This document shows positions 36,554-45,832 of a DNA stretch of 64,000 nt, piece after piece (the stretch's first letter is position 1; every line of letters starts with the position of its first letter). This stretch comes from Microcystis wesenbergii FACHB-1317 (GTDB lineage: Bacteria > Cyanobacteriota > Cyanobacteriia > Cyanobacteriales > Microcystaceae), in NCBI RefSeq assembly GCF_014696875.1, contig NZ_JACJQV010000156.1:1-64000 (forward strand). The letters run 5' to 3'. The position numbers and the translations under genes are program-made. The notes beneath the pieces were generated by a model that did not search any database, was not told where the DNA came from, and saw nothing but the letters and a program-made list of their open reading frames with translations.

Positions 36554-37741
36554 TTAATGATAGCGAATTCCCGCATCTTCGAGGCGCTGTAAAGCTTCCC
36601 CTAATCGCGGCATATCGGCGATTAAACTGACGCGCACATAACCTTCCCCTCCCTCTCCAAAAGCATTGCCCGGAGTGACAACGACACCAGTTTTTTGCAA
36701 AACAGTAAGGGCGAAATCCGTGGAAGTCATGCCGACGCTACAGGGAACCCAGAGATACATTGTCGCCTTAGAGGGGGGAATATCCCAACCTAATTGCCCC
36801 AAACCTTTGATTAAAAAATCTCGTCGCTGTCGGTATCTTTCCTGTACTTGTTTGACGTATTCATCCGGCAGTTGTAGGGCGGTTTCGGCCGCCTTTTGGA
36901 TGACGGAAAAGATGCCATAATCGAGATTGGTTTTCAGGGTGCGTAACCCTTGAATAATATCGGAATTGCCCACGACAAAACCGACGCGCCACCCGGCCAT
37001 ATTATAGGTTTTCGAGAGGGTATGAAATTCCACACTAATCTCTTTTGCCCCCGGAATTTCTAATAAACTGGTGGGCTGATAACCATCAAAACTTAATTCA
37101 GCATAACAGAGATCATGGACGAGCATAATCTCATATTGCTGGGCCCAAGCAACGATTTTTTCAAAAAATTCCAGGGGGGCAACGGCGGCGGTGGGGTTAC
37201 TGGGATAGTTAAAATAGAGGATTTTCGCCTGTTTAGCCACATCTTCGGGGATAGAATCGATATCTATCAGCCAATCCTGTTCCGCTTTTAAAATGATCGG
37301 GTATAGCGTCGCCCCGGCAATCAAAGGACCGCGAAAATGGGCGGGATAGGCGGGACTGGGAACTAAGACCACATCGCCGGGGTTAACATAAGCTAGGGCC
37401 AGGTGAGATAGGCCCTCTTTGGAACCTAGCAGGGGTAAAGCTTCGTTATCGGGATTGAGTTCCACACCATAACAGCGATCATACCATTTAGCGATCGCCT
37501 CTCGGAAACTGGCGGTTCCTTCAAAGGGGGGATAACCGTGAAATTGGGGGGTTTCAAAAGCTTGAATGGCCGCTTCGATAACTGGACGCGGGGCAGGACC
37601 GTCCGGGTTGCCCATACCTAAATCGATTAAATCTAGTCCTTCTTTGCGGGCTAAGGCTTTTAATTCATCCAAGCGGGCGAAAACGTAGGGGGGTAAGGCA
37701 CTTAATCGCTTGGCGCGGCTATTCGTCCAATTTACACTCAT
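36554..37741 (-). CDS. Class I/II aminotransferase (possible LL-diaminopimelate or aspartate aminotransferase)
   Basis: The 395-residue enzyme has the PLP-binding fold with DLGMGNPDGPAP, the cofactor-contacting FNYPSNPTAA, VHDLCYAEL, and the Schiff-base lysine in TLSKTYNMAGWRVGF. The substrate-binding arginine is in GEGGEGYVRVSL. It is closest in memory to AlaC/YfdZ and LL-diaminopimelate aminotransferase-type proteins annotated in cyanobacteria. If the latter, it would feed lysine and, through meso-diaminopimelate, the MurE encoded at 7.1 kb; sequence alone does not decide. Confidence 0.8.
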   Translation of the reverse strand: MSVNWTNSRAKRLSALPPYVFARLDELKALARKEGLDLIDLGMGNPDGPAPRPVIEAAIQAFETPQFHGYPPFEGTASFREAIAKWYDRCYGVELNPDNEALPLLGSKEGLSHLALAYVNPGDVVLVPSPAYPAHFRGPLIAGATLYPIILKAEQDWLIDIDSIPEDVAKQAKILYFNYPSNPTAAVAPLEFFEKIVAWAQQYEIMLVHDLCYAELSFDGYQPTSLLEIPGAKEISVEFHTLSKTYNMAGWRVGFVVGNSDIIQGLRTLKTNLDYGIFSVIQKAAETALQLPDEYVKQVQERYRQRRDFLIKGLGQLGWDIPPSKATMYLWVPCSVGMTSTDFALTVLQKTGVVVTPGNAFGEGGEGYVRVSLIADMPRLGEALQRLEDAGIRYH

Positions 37742-37863
37742 TACTTCTTGGCTTACTGATCGAGGTAATCTACCATTATGGCACGAGTGTATGGCTAATT
37801 TAGCAGTTAAGCTGTTCGTAATTTAAATTGCTTGTTGAGATGATGCAAGAGGCAAGAGGCAAC

Positions 37864-37901
37864 CCCCCCTTGCCCCCCCGACGTCGGGGGGGTTGGGGGG
37901 G
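37864..37901. repeat. G/C homopolymer palindrome centred on GACGTC
   Basis: CCCCCCCGACGTCGGGGGGG (37873-37892) is a perfect 20-bp palindrome. It is extended by CCCCCCTTG on the left and TTGGGGGGG on the right. It lies in the 361-bp spacer between the divergent aminotransferase and glcE genes. The rest of that spacer shows only CTCACTCCTCACTCCTC near the glcE start. Confidence 0.9.
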
Positions 37902-38102
37902 TGGGCTAATCTTAAGAATAGGCGCTTTAAATGCGTCTTAGCTTATTCCTAGAATTGCCCGACACCAGAGATGGAGGGACAAACTAAGGTAATCTGATTA
38001 ACAGAGGCCCAAAATTACTGATTAGCCCCAGCATTACCCCCATTTTTCGCCATTAGCGGCCGGTAAGTCCTCACTCCTCACTCCTCAATTCTTTTGTAAA
38101 AT

Positions 38103-39389
38103 ATGACTGCAATTGCTGCCCAGATAACTTCTATTTTACCCGCCGACACGACGGTTATTGCCTGGCCACAAGTGCCAAAAGAGGAACAAGAAAGATTATC
38201 AAGGGCAATTAGGGGCAAAAGTCCTGAAATTATAGTCTATCCCGCTAATACGGCCGCTTTAGCCTCTCTGGTGCGTTTTGCCAACGAAAATCGTCTGTCT
38301 TTATTGGCCTACGGTCAAGGCAGTAAATTAGATTGGGGTGGATTAGTCGAGTCGCCCGATATTTTAGTCAGTACCCAAAATCTCAACCGGATTATTGACC
38401 ATGCTAGGGGAGATTTAACTATAACCGTGGAAGCTGGGCTTAAACTAGCGGATTTACAGGCTTTTTTGGCTCCTAGCGGTCAATTTCTTCCTCTTGATCC
38501 CAGTTATGCCGATAATGCCACGATTGGCGGTATTATGGCCACGGCCGACGCGGGAACATGGCGGCAAAGATACGGTGGAGTCCGGGATCTGATCCTAGGA
38601 TTCTCCTTTATCCGTCACGATGGCGAGATTGCTAAAGCTGGAGGGCGTGTGGTCAAAAATGTGGCGGGATACGACATGATGAAGCTATTTACGGGTTCCT
38701 ACGGCACTTTAGGGATTATCGATCAGATTACCCTGCGACTGTATCCCGAAACCGCTAACTCAGAAACCCTGATCATCACTGGAAATAGCGAAAATATTAG
38801 CAAATTGAGTCAAGTTATTCGGCAATCAGCCTTAACTCCCACCGTGGCTGAATGTTTAAACCCAGGGATGACGCAAGCACTAGGATTAGGGGAAAAAGTC
38901 GCTTTACTGCTGCGTTTTCAAAGCATTCCCGAAAGTATTAGTGAACAATCGCAACAGGTGAGTTATTTGGGACAACAGTTAGATTGTCAGACTAATTATT
39001 ATCGGGATGAGGAAGAAATTTCTCTAGGGCAAAGATACCGAAAAACAATCGATAATTATGACCAAGAGGGCAATTTTTTCGGCAAAATAGGATTATTACC
39101 CAGCAGTTTAGCTCTAGTGATCGACCAAATTAACGGACTAGCCTCGATTAATATTAGTAGTGGGGTGGGTAAAGTTATCTTAAAATCGGAGGAAAATCTT
39201 GACAAAATTCGCTCTTTATGCAGCACCCATCAGGGTTATTTAACGGTGTTAACTGCGCCGCCATCGCTAAAAGAAAAAATTGAACCTTGGGGTTATACAG
39301 GTAATGCGATTACCATGATGAAAACCCTAAAAACTAAATTCGATCCTCACGGTATTTTTAGTCCTGAACGCTTTCTTAACAAAATCTAA
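38103..39389 (+). CDS. glcE: Glycolate dehydrogenase FAD-binding subunit GlcE
   Basis: The 428-residue flavoprotein has the PCMH-type FAD-binding domain: YPANTAALASLVRFANE, LAYGQGSKLDWGG, ADNATIGGIMATADAGTWR and GGRVVKNVAGYDMMKLF. With GlcD and GlcF it oxidises photorespiratory glycolate to glyoxylate, passing electrons to the membrane quinone pool. GlcE lacks the full length of GlcD-type subunits, as expected. It is followed after 9 bp by glcF, so the two form an operon; glcD is not in the window. Confidence 0.88.
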   Translation: MTAIAAQITSILPADTTVIAWPQVPKEEQERLSRAIRGKSPEIIVYPANTAALASLVRFANENRLSLLAYGQGSKLDWGGLVESPDILVSTQNLNRIIDHARGDLTITVEAGLKLADLQAFLAPSGQFLPLDPSYADNATIGGIMATADAGTWRQRYGGVRDLILGFSFIRHDGEIAKAGGRVVKNVAGYDMMKLFTGSYGTLGIIDQITLRLYPETANSETLIITGNSENISKLSQVIRQSALTPTVAECLNPGMTQALGLGEKVALLLRFQSIPESISEQSQQVSYLGQQLDCQTNYYRDEEEISLGQRYRKTIDNYDQEGNFFGKIGLLPSSLALVIDQINGLASINISSGVGKVILKSEENLDKIRSLCSTHQGYLTVLTAPPSLKEKIEPWGYTGNAITMMKTLKTKFDPHGIFSPERFLNKI

Positions 39390-39398
39390 TTAAAAATT

Positions 39399-40754
39399 AT
39401 GCAAACCTCCGAATCTTCCCTTAACTTTCAAGAATTAATCGACCAAAAAAATCAAGGATTTGACCCCAATAATCCCCCCGCTCAAGAATTAATCGATAGT
39501 TGTGTTCACTGTGGTTTTTGTCTATCTACCTGTCCCAGTTATCGAGTTATTGGCAAAGAAATGGACTCCCCTCGGGGTAGAATTTATCTGATGAATGCCA
39601 TCAATAAAGGGGAAGCAGTTTTAGACGAAACCACTAGCCAACATTTTGATACTTGTTTAGGTTGTTTAGCCTGTGTTAGTACCTGTCCATCGGGAGTACA
39701 ATACGATCAATTAATCGCCGCAGTTCGTCCGCAAGTGGAACGCAATCAACCCCGCAGTTTTAAAGATAAAATTATTCGTTTTCTCATTTTTAATCTCTTT
39801 CCCTATCCCGTCCGTCTCAGATTATTTTTACCCTTCCTCTGGTTATATCAAACCCTAGGATTACAAACCCTAGTCAGGAAATCGGGTATCTTAAAAATGC
39901 TCTTTCCCCGTCTAGCGGCCATGGAATCAATTCTACCAAAAATTACCCTAAATTCTCTGTTTAAAAACTATCCCGATGTTATTCCTTCCCAAACTGAAAA
40001 ACGCTATCGGGTGGGGGTGGTTTTAGGTTGTGTGCAGCGCCTCTTTTTCTCGCCGGTAAATGAAGCAACAGTGCGGGTTTTAACTGCCAATGGTTGTGAA
40101 GTGGTTATCCCAAAAACCCAGGGTTGTTGTGCCGCTTTACCCGCACACCAAGGACAGGAAAAACAAGCACAAAGTTTAGCCAGACAAATGATCGATAGTT
40201 TCGCAGCAAACGAGGTTGATTATATTATTATCAATGCGGCGGGTTGTGGTCATACTCTCAAGGAATATCATCATATTTTAGCCGATGATCCTGAATACAA
40301 AGATAAGGCTAAGGAGTTTGTGGCTAAAGTACGCGATGCCCAAGAATTTTTGGCAGCAGTGGGGTTAACTGCTGATTTATCGCCGATTACCGAGACAGAA
40401 TTAACCCTAGTTTATCAAGATGCCTGTCATCTTTTACACGGACAAAAAATCTCGGTGCAGCCACGGCAATTATTGCAAAAAATCCCCAATATTAACTTAA
40501 AAGAACCTATCGATGCGGCCTTGTGTTGTGGCAGTGCTGGAGTTTATAATATGCTACAGCCAGATACTGCCGATGAATTAGGTCAGCAGAAAGTACGCAA
40601 TTTATTAAATACTGGGGCTGCGGTGATTGCTTCTCCTAATCCGGGTTGTTCCCTACAAATTAAAAAACATCTACAATTACAGGGAAAAGATACACCCGTT
40701 ATTCATCCTATCGAATTATTAGATTATGCGATTCGCGGGCTGAAAATTGGCTAA
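39399..40754 (+). CDS. glcF: Glycolate dehydrogenase iron-sulfur subunit GlcF
   Basis: The 451-residue protein has two 4Fe-4S motifs, CVHCGFCLSTCPSY (about 34-47) and CLGCLACVSTCPSG (about 86-99). Two CCG domains follow, seen as QGCCAALPAHQG and the later LCCGSAGVYN. It carries electrons from the flavin subunits to quinone. Its position 9 bp after glcE and the standard length support GlcF rather than other heterodisulfide-type CCG proteins. Confidence 0.92.
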   Translation: MQTSESSLNFQELIDQKNQGFDPNNPPAQELIDSCVHCGFCLSTCPSYRVIGKEMDSPRGRIYLMNAINKGEAVLDETTSQHFDTCLGCLACVSTCPSGVQYDQLIAAVRPQVERNQPRSFKDKIIRFLIFNLFPYPVRLRLFLPFLWLYQTLGLQTLVRKSGILKMLFPRLAAMESILPKITLNSLFKNYPDVIPSQTEKRYRVGVVLGCVQRLFFSPVNEATVRVLTANGCEVVIPKTQGCCAALPAHQGQEKQAQSLARQMIDSFAANEVDYIIINAAGCGHTLKEYHHILADDPEYKDKAKEFVAKVRDAQEFLAAVGLTADLSPITETELTLVYQDACHLLHGQKISVQPRQLLQKIPNINLKEPIDAALCCGSAGVYNMLQPDTADELGQQKVRNLLNTGAAVIASPNPGCSLQIKKHLQLQGKDTPVIHPIELLDYAIRGLKIG

Positions 40755-40895
40755 CTCCCACCATTTGAGTTGTGTTAGTGGTGTCAGGGAAGCAAAAGAA
40801 AACCCCACAGACAAAGACCCTGTAATGATAGAATCGACAATGGCGACGGCTTGGCCATTAGTATTTTTTGCGTCGGACTAGCAGGAGATAAAAGC

Positions 40896-42194
40896 GTGAC
40901 CTTTAAGATTGGTTTACTCGGTTTCGGGGTTGTGGGGACGGGAACAGCGAAAATCCTCCTTGATCCTTTTGGTCGTCATCCCGTACTCAAAGAGATTACC
41001 ATTGGACGAGTGGGAGTTAGATCCCTAGATAAACCGAGAGAAATCGAGCTTTCTCGCCAGCTGTTGACCACTGACCTAGAATCGATCGTTACTGACCCCG
41101 AAATTGATATTATTGTCGAATTATTGGGGGGTTTGGAACCAGCACGCTCTTTAATTCTCAAGGCAATCGCATCGGGAAAGCACGTTGTTACGGCAAATAA
41201 AGCGGTTATTGCCCGTTTTGGCGATGAAATCTACGCCAAGGCCAACGAAAAGGGGGTTTATGTCCTTCTAGAAGCGGCCGTGGGTGGTGGAATTCCCGTC
41301 ATTAAACCCTTAAAACAATCCCTCGGCGCTAATCGCATCAGCAGCATCATGGGAATTGTCAACGGCACAACTAACTATATTCTCACGGAAATGAGCCAAA
41401 AAGGGACAGATTTTAGCGAAGTTCTGGCTAAAGCTCAGGAATTAGGCTATGCAGAAGCGGATCCCACTGCGGACGTGGATGGATTCGACGCAGCCGATAA
41501 AATCGCCATTTTAGCCTCTCTGGGTTTTGGAGGTCGGGTAAAACGGGAAGATGTTTACTGTGAAGGTATCCGGCAAGTTAGTGCCGTCGATATCGCCTAC
41601 GCTGATAGACTGGGATTTGTGATTAAATTATTAGCGATCGCAAAAGATACGGTTAAGGAGGATTCCGATACTCTAGAGTTGCGGGTTCATCCGACCCTAG
41701 TACCGAAAACCCATCCCCTCGCTAATGCTAACGGAGTCTATAACGCTATTCTGGTCGAGGGGGAACCCTTGGGACAAGTGATGTTTTACGGACCCGGCGC
41801 CGGTGGCGGACCGACGGCCAGTGCGGTAGTATCGGATGTGATGAATATCGTCGGAATTTTAAAAAGTAGTGGCAAAACCAAGGAACTTGACCCGCTTTTA
41901 AGCTGTATTCATCAGCATTATTGTCAAATCGCCCCGATGGAGGATTTATCGACCCGTTTTTATGCTCGTTTTCTCTGTCGCGATGTGCCGGGGGTAATCG
42001 GTCATTTAGGTATGGCTTTCGGCGACCATGGGGTTAGTCTAGAATCCGTGGTACAAATTGGGATTAGGGGTGATTTAGCCGAAATTGTCGTTGTCACCCA
42101 CGATGTACGGGAGGGCAATTTCCGCAACGCTTTAGCAGCCATAGAGTCTTTAGAAGCTATTGACAGTATTCCTAGTATTCTCCGGGTTTTGTAA
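40896..42194 (+). CDS. hom: Homoserine dehydrogenase
   Basis: The 432-residue enzyme reduces aspartate semialdehyde to homoserine for threonine and methionine synthesis. It opens with the dinucleotide-binding VTFKIGLLGFGVVGTGTAK and has TANKAVIARFG, EAAVGGGIPVIKPLKQSL and the catalytic-region GYAEADPTADVDGFDAADK. The C-terminal 80 residues form an ACT regulatory domain (ARFLCRDVPGVIGHLG), so threonine feedback is likely. I start at GTG 40896, with GGAG 9-12 bp upstream. The TTG at 40851 would add 15 residues not found in relatives. Confidence 0.93.
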   Translation: MTFKIGLLGFGVVGTGTAKILLDPFGRHPVLKEITIGRVGVRSLDKPREIELSRQLLTTDLESIVTDPEIDIIVELLGGLEPARSLILKAIASGKHVVTANKAVIARFGDEIYAKANEKGVYVLLEAAVGGGIPVIKPLKQSLGANRISSIMGIVNGTTNYILTEMSQKGTDFSEVLAKAQELGYAEADPTADVDGFDAADKIAILASLGFGGRVKREDVYCEGIRQVSAVDIAYADRLGFVIKLLAIAKDTVKEDSDTLELRVHPTLVPKTHPLANANGVYNAILVEGEPLGQVMFYGPGAGGGPTASAVVSDVMNIVGILKSSGKTKELDPLLSCIHQHYCQIAPMEDLSTRFYARFLCRDVPGVIGHLGMAFGDHGVSLESVVQIGIRGDLAEIVVVTHDVREGNFRNALAAIESLEAIDSIPSILRVL

Positions 42195-42214
42195 TTATAG
42201 AGATCACTTTTTTT

Positions 42215-43123
42215 ATGGTCATGGGTCGGAGAATCAGAAGTGAGAAAATTTGGCTAAGTTTAACCAGCACAATTTTGTTTTTTTGTCTAGGTTTTTTGGG
42301 CTTAAATCAAAAATTAATTTTTGCCCAAGGGTCTGATAATGTTTGTCCCCTGCCGATTTTATCAAGGTTACAACGCCATAAAATCCAAGCGGGAGAAACG
42401 ATCGCCTCCATCGCCGAAAAATACGCTCTCATCCCCGCAACGATAATTAAACTCAATCCGACTATTCTTAAAAATGGTTTGGCCCCCGTGGGAAAAGAAA
42501 TCTTCATTCCCCCGATGAACGGCATTCGCATCGAAGCACCCAAGGGTTCCACTTGGCGCGATTTAGAAGCAGCATATGGTATTCGTGCTGATATACTATT
42601 TGAGCTTAACGGTTGTGGTCGCCGACCGACAATAGTTTTTATCCCCGGCACCAATTGGTCAGCCACGGGCAAGCGATCGGATTATACTGGATTAAGTTCT
42701 TATCCCTTACCCTTTGCCAGCACTGTCGGATTAGCCTACGGTTGGCAAAAAAGCCCCACGGAACAGAAAAATCTCTTTCATAGTGGTATTGATCTTCTCG
42801 CAAATGTTGGTACAAATGTTTTGGCTGCCGAGGATGGTCTAGTGATTTATGTGGGTCAGGAGGGGGCCTATGGTAATTTGGTAGTAATTAATCATTTAGG
42901 TCGCCGGCAGACCCGTTATGCCCATTTAAGCAGGGTTACAGTTAGAATTGACCAAAGGGTACGAGCAGGAGACGTTATCGGTGCGGTTGGCACCACCGGA
43001 CAACCGGATATTATTCCCCCCCATCTTCATTTTGAAGTGCGCTTAGATACTCCCGTCGGTTGGACAGCGCAGGATCCCGCTTTGCATTTGCCCCAAATCC
43101 ACCCGCAATCAAGTCAAAAGTAA
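42215..43123 (+). CDS. LysM domain and M23 family metallopeptidase (secreted)
   Basis: The 302-residue protein has a signal segment (about 12-37), a LysM domain (IQAGETIASIAEKYALIPATI, about 56-98), and a C-terminal M23 peptidase domain. The zinc ligands lie in LFHSGIDL and PHLHFEVRL, with YAHLSRV between. It should act on peptidoglycan outside the inner membrane. Such proteins can be hydrolases or NlpD/EnvC-like activators of amidases; the metal residues are kept here, so catalysis is plausible. It lies 20 bp after hom, though a shared transcript is not proven. Divisome genes minCDE follow downstream. Confidence 0.85.
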   Translation: MVMGRRIRSEKIWLSLTSTILFFCLGFLGLNQKLIFAQGSDNVCPLPILSRLQRHKIQAGETIASIAEKYALIPATIIKLNPTILKNGLAPVGKEIFIPPMNGIRIEAPKGSTWRDLEAAYGIRADILFELNGCGRRPTIVFIPGTNWSATGKRSDYTGLSSYPLPFASTVGLAYGWQKSPTEQKNLFHSGIDLLANVGTNVLAAEDGLVIYVGQEGAYGNLVVINHLGRRQTRYAHLSRVTVRIDQRVRAGDVIGAVGTTGQPDIIPPHLHFEVRLDTPVGWTAQDPALHLPQIHPQSSQK

Positions 43124-43299
43124 TCCGACTAAGGGCAATAAGTCCAGCAGAAATGAGAGAATTTTGATTTGTAGCAGGCATTCACCATCTCTGCCATTAC
43201 TTTTGAAAAATGGTATGAGGCACTTCACTGATTACCGCTTCCGTCGGTTTACTGATCGCTATTTTGCCCTTTGTCTTTTTTAAGTAAAAAATTATCTCT

Positions 43300-44127
43300 A
43301 TGGATGAAACTAAACCCGAATTAAATCAAGAAATTGACTTAGAAACCGAAAAAATTGAGCCATCAGCCTCGCTAAGGTCGAGATACGCCCAAATCCACCT
43401 AAAAAGTGAGGGCGAGAAATTGCTGCTAATTTTGCCCAAAACCAGTGCCAGGGAGACAAGTCAGGATTGGACAGATATCTTGACAGGATTGAAATATTAT
43501 CTCCGTAATAGCGGTCAAAACTGCCCCGCTAGAACACCAGTACACCTACAGGCCAACGATCGCCTGATGGATACGCGCCAACTACAAGCGATCGCCACAA
43601 TTTTAGACAGCGCTGAATTACCCCTGCACACCATCCAAACCCAAAGAAGACAAACCGCAGTGGCAGCCGCAACCATGGGTTACAATGTCGAACAAATGCG
43701 CTCGAATCCCCCTGTTTTCGGAGACGATCCACCTCCGCAATCCCCCCTCGCCGAACCTTTGTACTTAAAAACCACCCTGCGATCGGGTGTAGAAATCCGT
43801 CACCCCGGTACAGTTATAATCATGGGCGATGTCAACCCCGGCGGCTCCCTCGTCGCTGATGGCGATATATTAGTTTGGGGGAGTTTACGCGGTGTGGCCC
43901 ATGCCGGATTTCGCGGCGATCGAGCAGCGCTAATTATGGCCCTGCGAATCGACTTAACTCAACTGAGGATCGCCGAATTAGTGGCACGGGCCCCGGCTTT
44001 AGATAGCGATCGCATAGAACCGGAAATCGCCTGTATCAGCGAAGGAGGAATCCGCATCATTGGGGCTTATAATTTTTCCAGAACCTACACCTTTAAAGAT
44101 CAAGTGGGATGGGTCGAAAAAAAGTGA
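43300..44127 (+). CDS. minC: Septum site-determining protein MinC
   Basis: The 275-residue protein has a variable N-terminal domain and a conserved C-terminal beta-helix. The latter includes RSGVEIRHPGTVIIMGDVNP, GDILVWGSLRGVAHAGF and IRIIGAYNFSRTY. MinC blocks FtsZ assembly away from mid-cell and is carried by MinD on the membrane. The charged 40-residue start is not conserved. minD follows after 250 bp occupied almost entirely by tandem repeats, which is a wide gap for partners normally packed close together. Confidence 0.92.
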   Translation: MDETKPELNQEIDLETEKIEPSASLRSRYAQIHLKSEGEKLLLILPKTSARETSQDWTDILTGLKYYLRNSGQNCPARTPVHLQANDRLMDTRQLQAIATILDSAELPLHTIQTQRRQTAVAAATMGYNVEQMRSNPPVFGDDPPPQSPLAEPLYLKTTLRSGVEIRHPGTVIIMGDVNPGGSLVADGDILVWGSLRGVAHAGFRGDRAALIMALRIDLTQLRIAELVARAPALDSDRIEPEIACISEGGIRIIGAYNFSRTYTFKDQVGWVEKK

Positions 44128-44370
44128 GCAGTGACCAGCCAACAGTGAGCAGTGACCAGTGATCAGTAAACAGTGATCAGTAAACAGTGATCAGTAAACA
44201 GTGATTCAGTGACTGGTAAAAATAGCGATTAACTGCGTTGAAACGAAAAACTCTATAAAACTGATAACTGATAACTGATAACTGATAACTGATAACTGAT
44301 AGCTGATAACTGATAACTGATAACTGATAACTGATAACCGGTAACTGATAACTGATAACTGATAACTGAT
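44128..44370. repeat. Bipartite heptamer-repeat block between minC and minD
   Basis: The left arm (about 44128-44210) is built from CAGTGATCAGTAAA units. The middle (about 44215-44260) is a unique core including CGATTAACTGCG and GAAAAACTCTATAAAAC. The right arm (44261-44370) has about 15 copies of CTGATAA, the reverse-complement type. The core reappears inverted at 45850-45895. The right arm ends 7 bp before the minD ATG and leaves no clear ribosome-binding site. Confidence 0.85.
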
Positions 44371-44377
44371 ATAAATT

Positions 44378-45178
44378 ATGGCTCGTGTAATTGTGGTGAC
44401 ATCAGGAAAGGGAGGAGTCGGTAAAACGACAGTAACGGCGAACTTAGGTTCAGCTTTATCTCAATTAGGCTGTCGAGTCGCCCTTGTCGATGCCGATTTC
44501 GGACTGAGAAATCTCGATTTATTGTTAGGATTAGAACAGCGTATCGTTTATACTGCCCTCGATGTGGTGGCGGGAGATTGTAGCCTTGATAAAGCTTTAG
44601 TTAAGGATAAAAGACAGGAAAATCTGGTTCTATTACCAGCAGCACAAAATCGCACCAAAGAGGCAATTACTGCCGATCAAATGAAGGATTTAGTCGCCCA
44701 ATTGTCAAAAAGTTATGACTATGTATTGATTGATTGTCCGGCAGGAATTGAAATGGGTTTTCGCAATGCGATCGCCCCTGCCCAAGAAGCGATCATCGTT
44801 ACTACCCCAGAAATGTCGGCAGTGAGAGATGCCGATCGCGTGGTGGGACTACTAGAAAGCGAAGATATTAAAAGTATCCGTCTGATTGTCAACCGGCTGC
44901 GGCCGGAAATGATCCAACTTAACCAGATGATCAGCGTCGAGGATATTCTCGACCTCTTGGTAATTCCCCTTTTAGGCATTATTCCCGACGATCAAAGAAT
45001 TATTATTTCCACTAATAAAGGGGAACCATTAGTATTAGAGGAGAAGACCTCTCCCCCTGCCATGGCCTTTAGAAACATTGCCCAACGTTTACAGGGTCGC
45101 GATGTGCCGTTTCTAGATTTAATGGCCGGTCAAGAAGGTTTTCTTACCCGTCTGCGTCGTCGCTTGTTTGGGCCTTAA
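44378..45178 (+). CDS. minD: Septum site-determining ATPase MinD
   Basis: The 266-residue ATPase has the deviant Walker A KGGVGKTTVTANLG near residue 11, the switch region LVDADFGLRNLDLLLG, and YVLIDCPAGIEMGF. The C-terminal LTRLRRRLFG forms the amphipathic membrane-targeting helix. It recruits MinC and oscillates or is patterned by MinE. It sits 29 bp before minE, so minD and minE are cotranscribed; minC may be separated from them by the repeat block. Confidence 0.96.
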   Translation: MARVIVVTSGKGGVGKTTVTANLGSALSQLGCRVALVDADFGLRNLDLLLGLEQRIVYTALDVVAGDCSLDKALVKDKRQENLVLLPAAQNRTKEAITADQMKDLVAQLSKSYDYVLIDCPAGIEMGFRNAIAPAQEAIIVTTPEMSAVRDADRVVGLLESEDIKSIRLIVNRLRPEMIQLNQMISVEDILDLLVIPLLGIIPDDQRIIISTNKGEPLVLEEKTSPPAMAFRNIAQRLQGRDVPFLDLMAGQEGFLTRLRRRLFGP

Positions 45179-45207
45179 ACTCTCTCATCTCAACCCCTTA
45201 ACCTACT

Positions 45208-45495
45208 ATGAATGACCTGATCGATAAACTTCTAGCATGGCGCGGTTCGGGCAAAAGTGGCGACCAAGCTAAAAAACGCTTAAAACTTATTCTGGCCCAT
45301 GATCGCACCGATCTTAGTCCCGAACTTCTTAGTATGATGCGTCAAGAAATCTTAGAAGTGGTCGGTCGTTATCTTGATATCGACACCGAGGAAACCGAGT
45401 TACTCTTAGAAAGTGACCAACGAACTACCGCCCTGATTGCTAATTTTCCGATTCGTCGGATCAAACGCCGTCCTTTAACCGAGAAATTGCCATGA
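45208..45495 (+). CDS. minE: Cell division topological specificity factor MinE
   Basis: The 95-residue protein stimulates MinD ATPase activity and restricts MinCD. It shows the anti-MinCD helix region with KSGDQAKKRLKLILAHDRTD and the dimerisation region ending LLLESDQRTTALIANFPI. Length and order after minD support the call. Its stop overlaps the ATG of the following small gene in an ATGA arrangement, implying translational coupling. Confidence 0.95.
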   Translation: MNDLIDKLLAWRGSGKSGDQAKKRLKLILAHDRTDLSPELLSMMRQEILEVVGRYLDIDTEETELLLESDQRTTALIANFPIRRIKRRPLTEKLP

Positions 45496-45680
45496 AAACT
45501 CAACCGATCGAGCTTTGGCTTAGTCTAGCGGTCAGTCCCTTTCTTCTCTCCTATCTGGCCTTGCGTTCCCTCAATCATTGGTTAATTGAATTGGGCCGGG
45601 AAAGTGAGGAATTGTTTCGCGGCGATCGCTTGCCCCTTCTCAATATTCCCGATCAGTTGCCGGTCAACAGTGACCAATAA
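45492..45680 (+). CDS. Small hydrophobic protein overlapping minE
   Basis: The 62-residue protein has one hydrophobic segment (about 7-27), then a charged amphipathic stretch (NHWLIELGRESEELFRGDRL) and a polar tail. I know no family name. It overlaps minE by 4 bp (ATGA), which strongly suggests it is the last gene of the min operon. A role near the membrane or divisome is inference from position. A HIP1 octamer lies inside the coding region. Confidence 0.65.
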   Translation: MKTQPIELWLSLAVSPFLLSYLALRSLNHWLIELGRESEELFRGDRLPLLNIPDQLPVNSDQ

Positions 45681-45716
45681 TCTTTTCTGGAAAAAGCTCC
45701 CAGGAAGAAAACCCTT

Positions 45717-45737
45717 TTGCCCTCTGAAAAGAGGCAA
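45717..45737 (+). terminator. Weak hairpin after the min operon
   Basis: TTGCCCTCTGAAAAGAGGCAA forms an 8-bp stem with one bulged C and a GAAA loop, 36 bp after the small gene's stop. It is followed by an AT-rich but interrupted tract rather than a clean T run, so termination here is plausible but unproven. Confidence 0.4.
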
Positions 45738-45832
45738 TAATAGTGAAATTTTTGTTAAAAATAGAAAAAAATGTGATTCTTTGGCATATAATCTCATTTT
45801 TGACCAACTCTAAAGAACTAATCCCGATATAT

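Noticed and set aside
38060-38095. CTCACTCCTCACTCCTC resembling the exposed motif of the small RNA Yfr1
   Set aside because: The flanking stems of Yfr1 are absent and similar pyrimidine-rich strings occur throughout the spacers.
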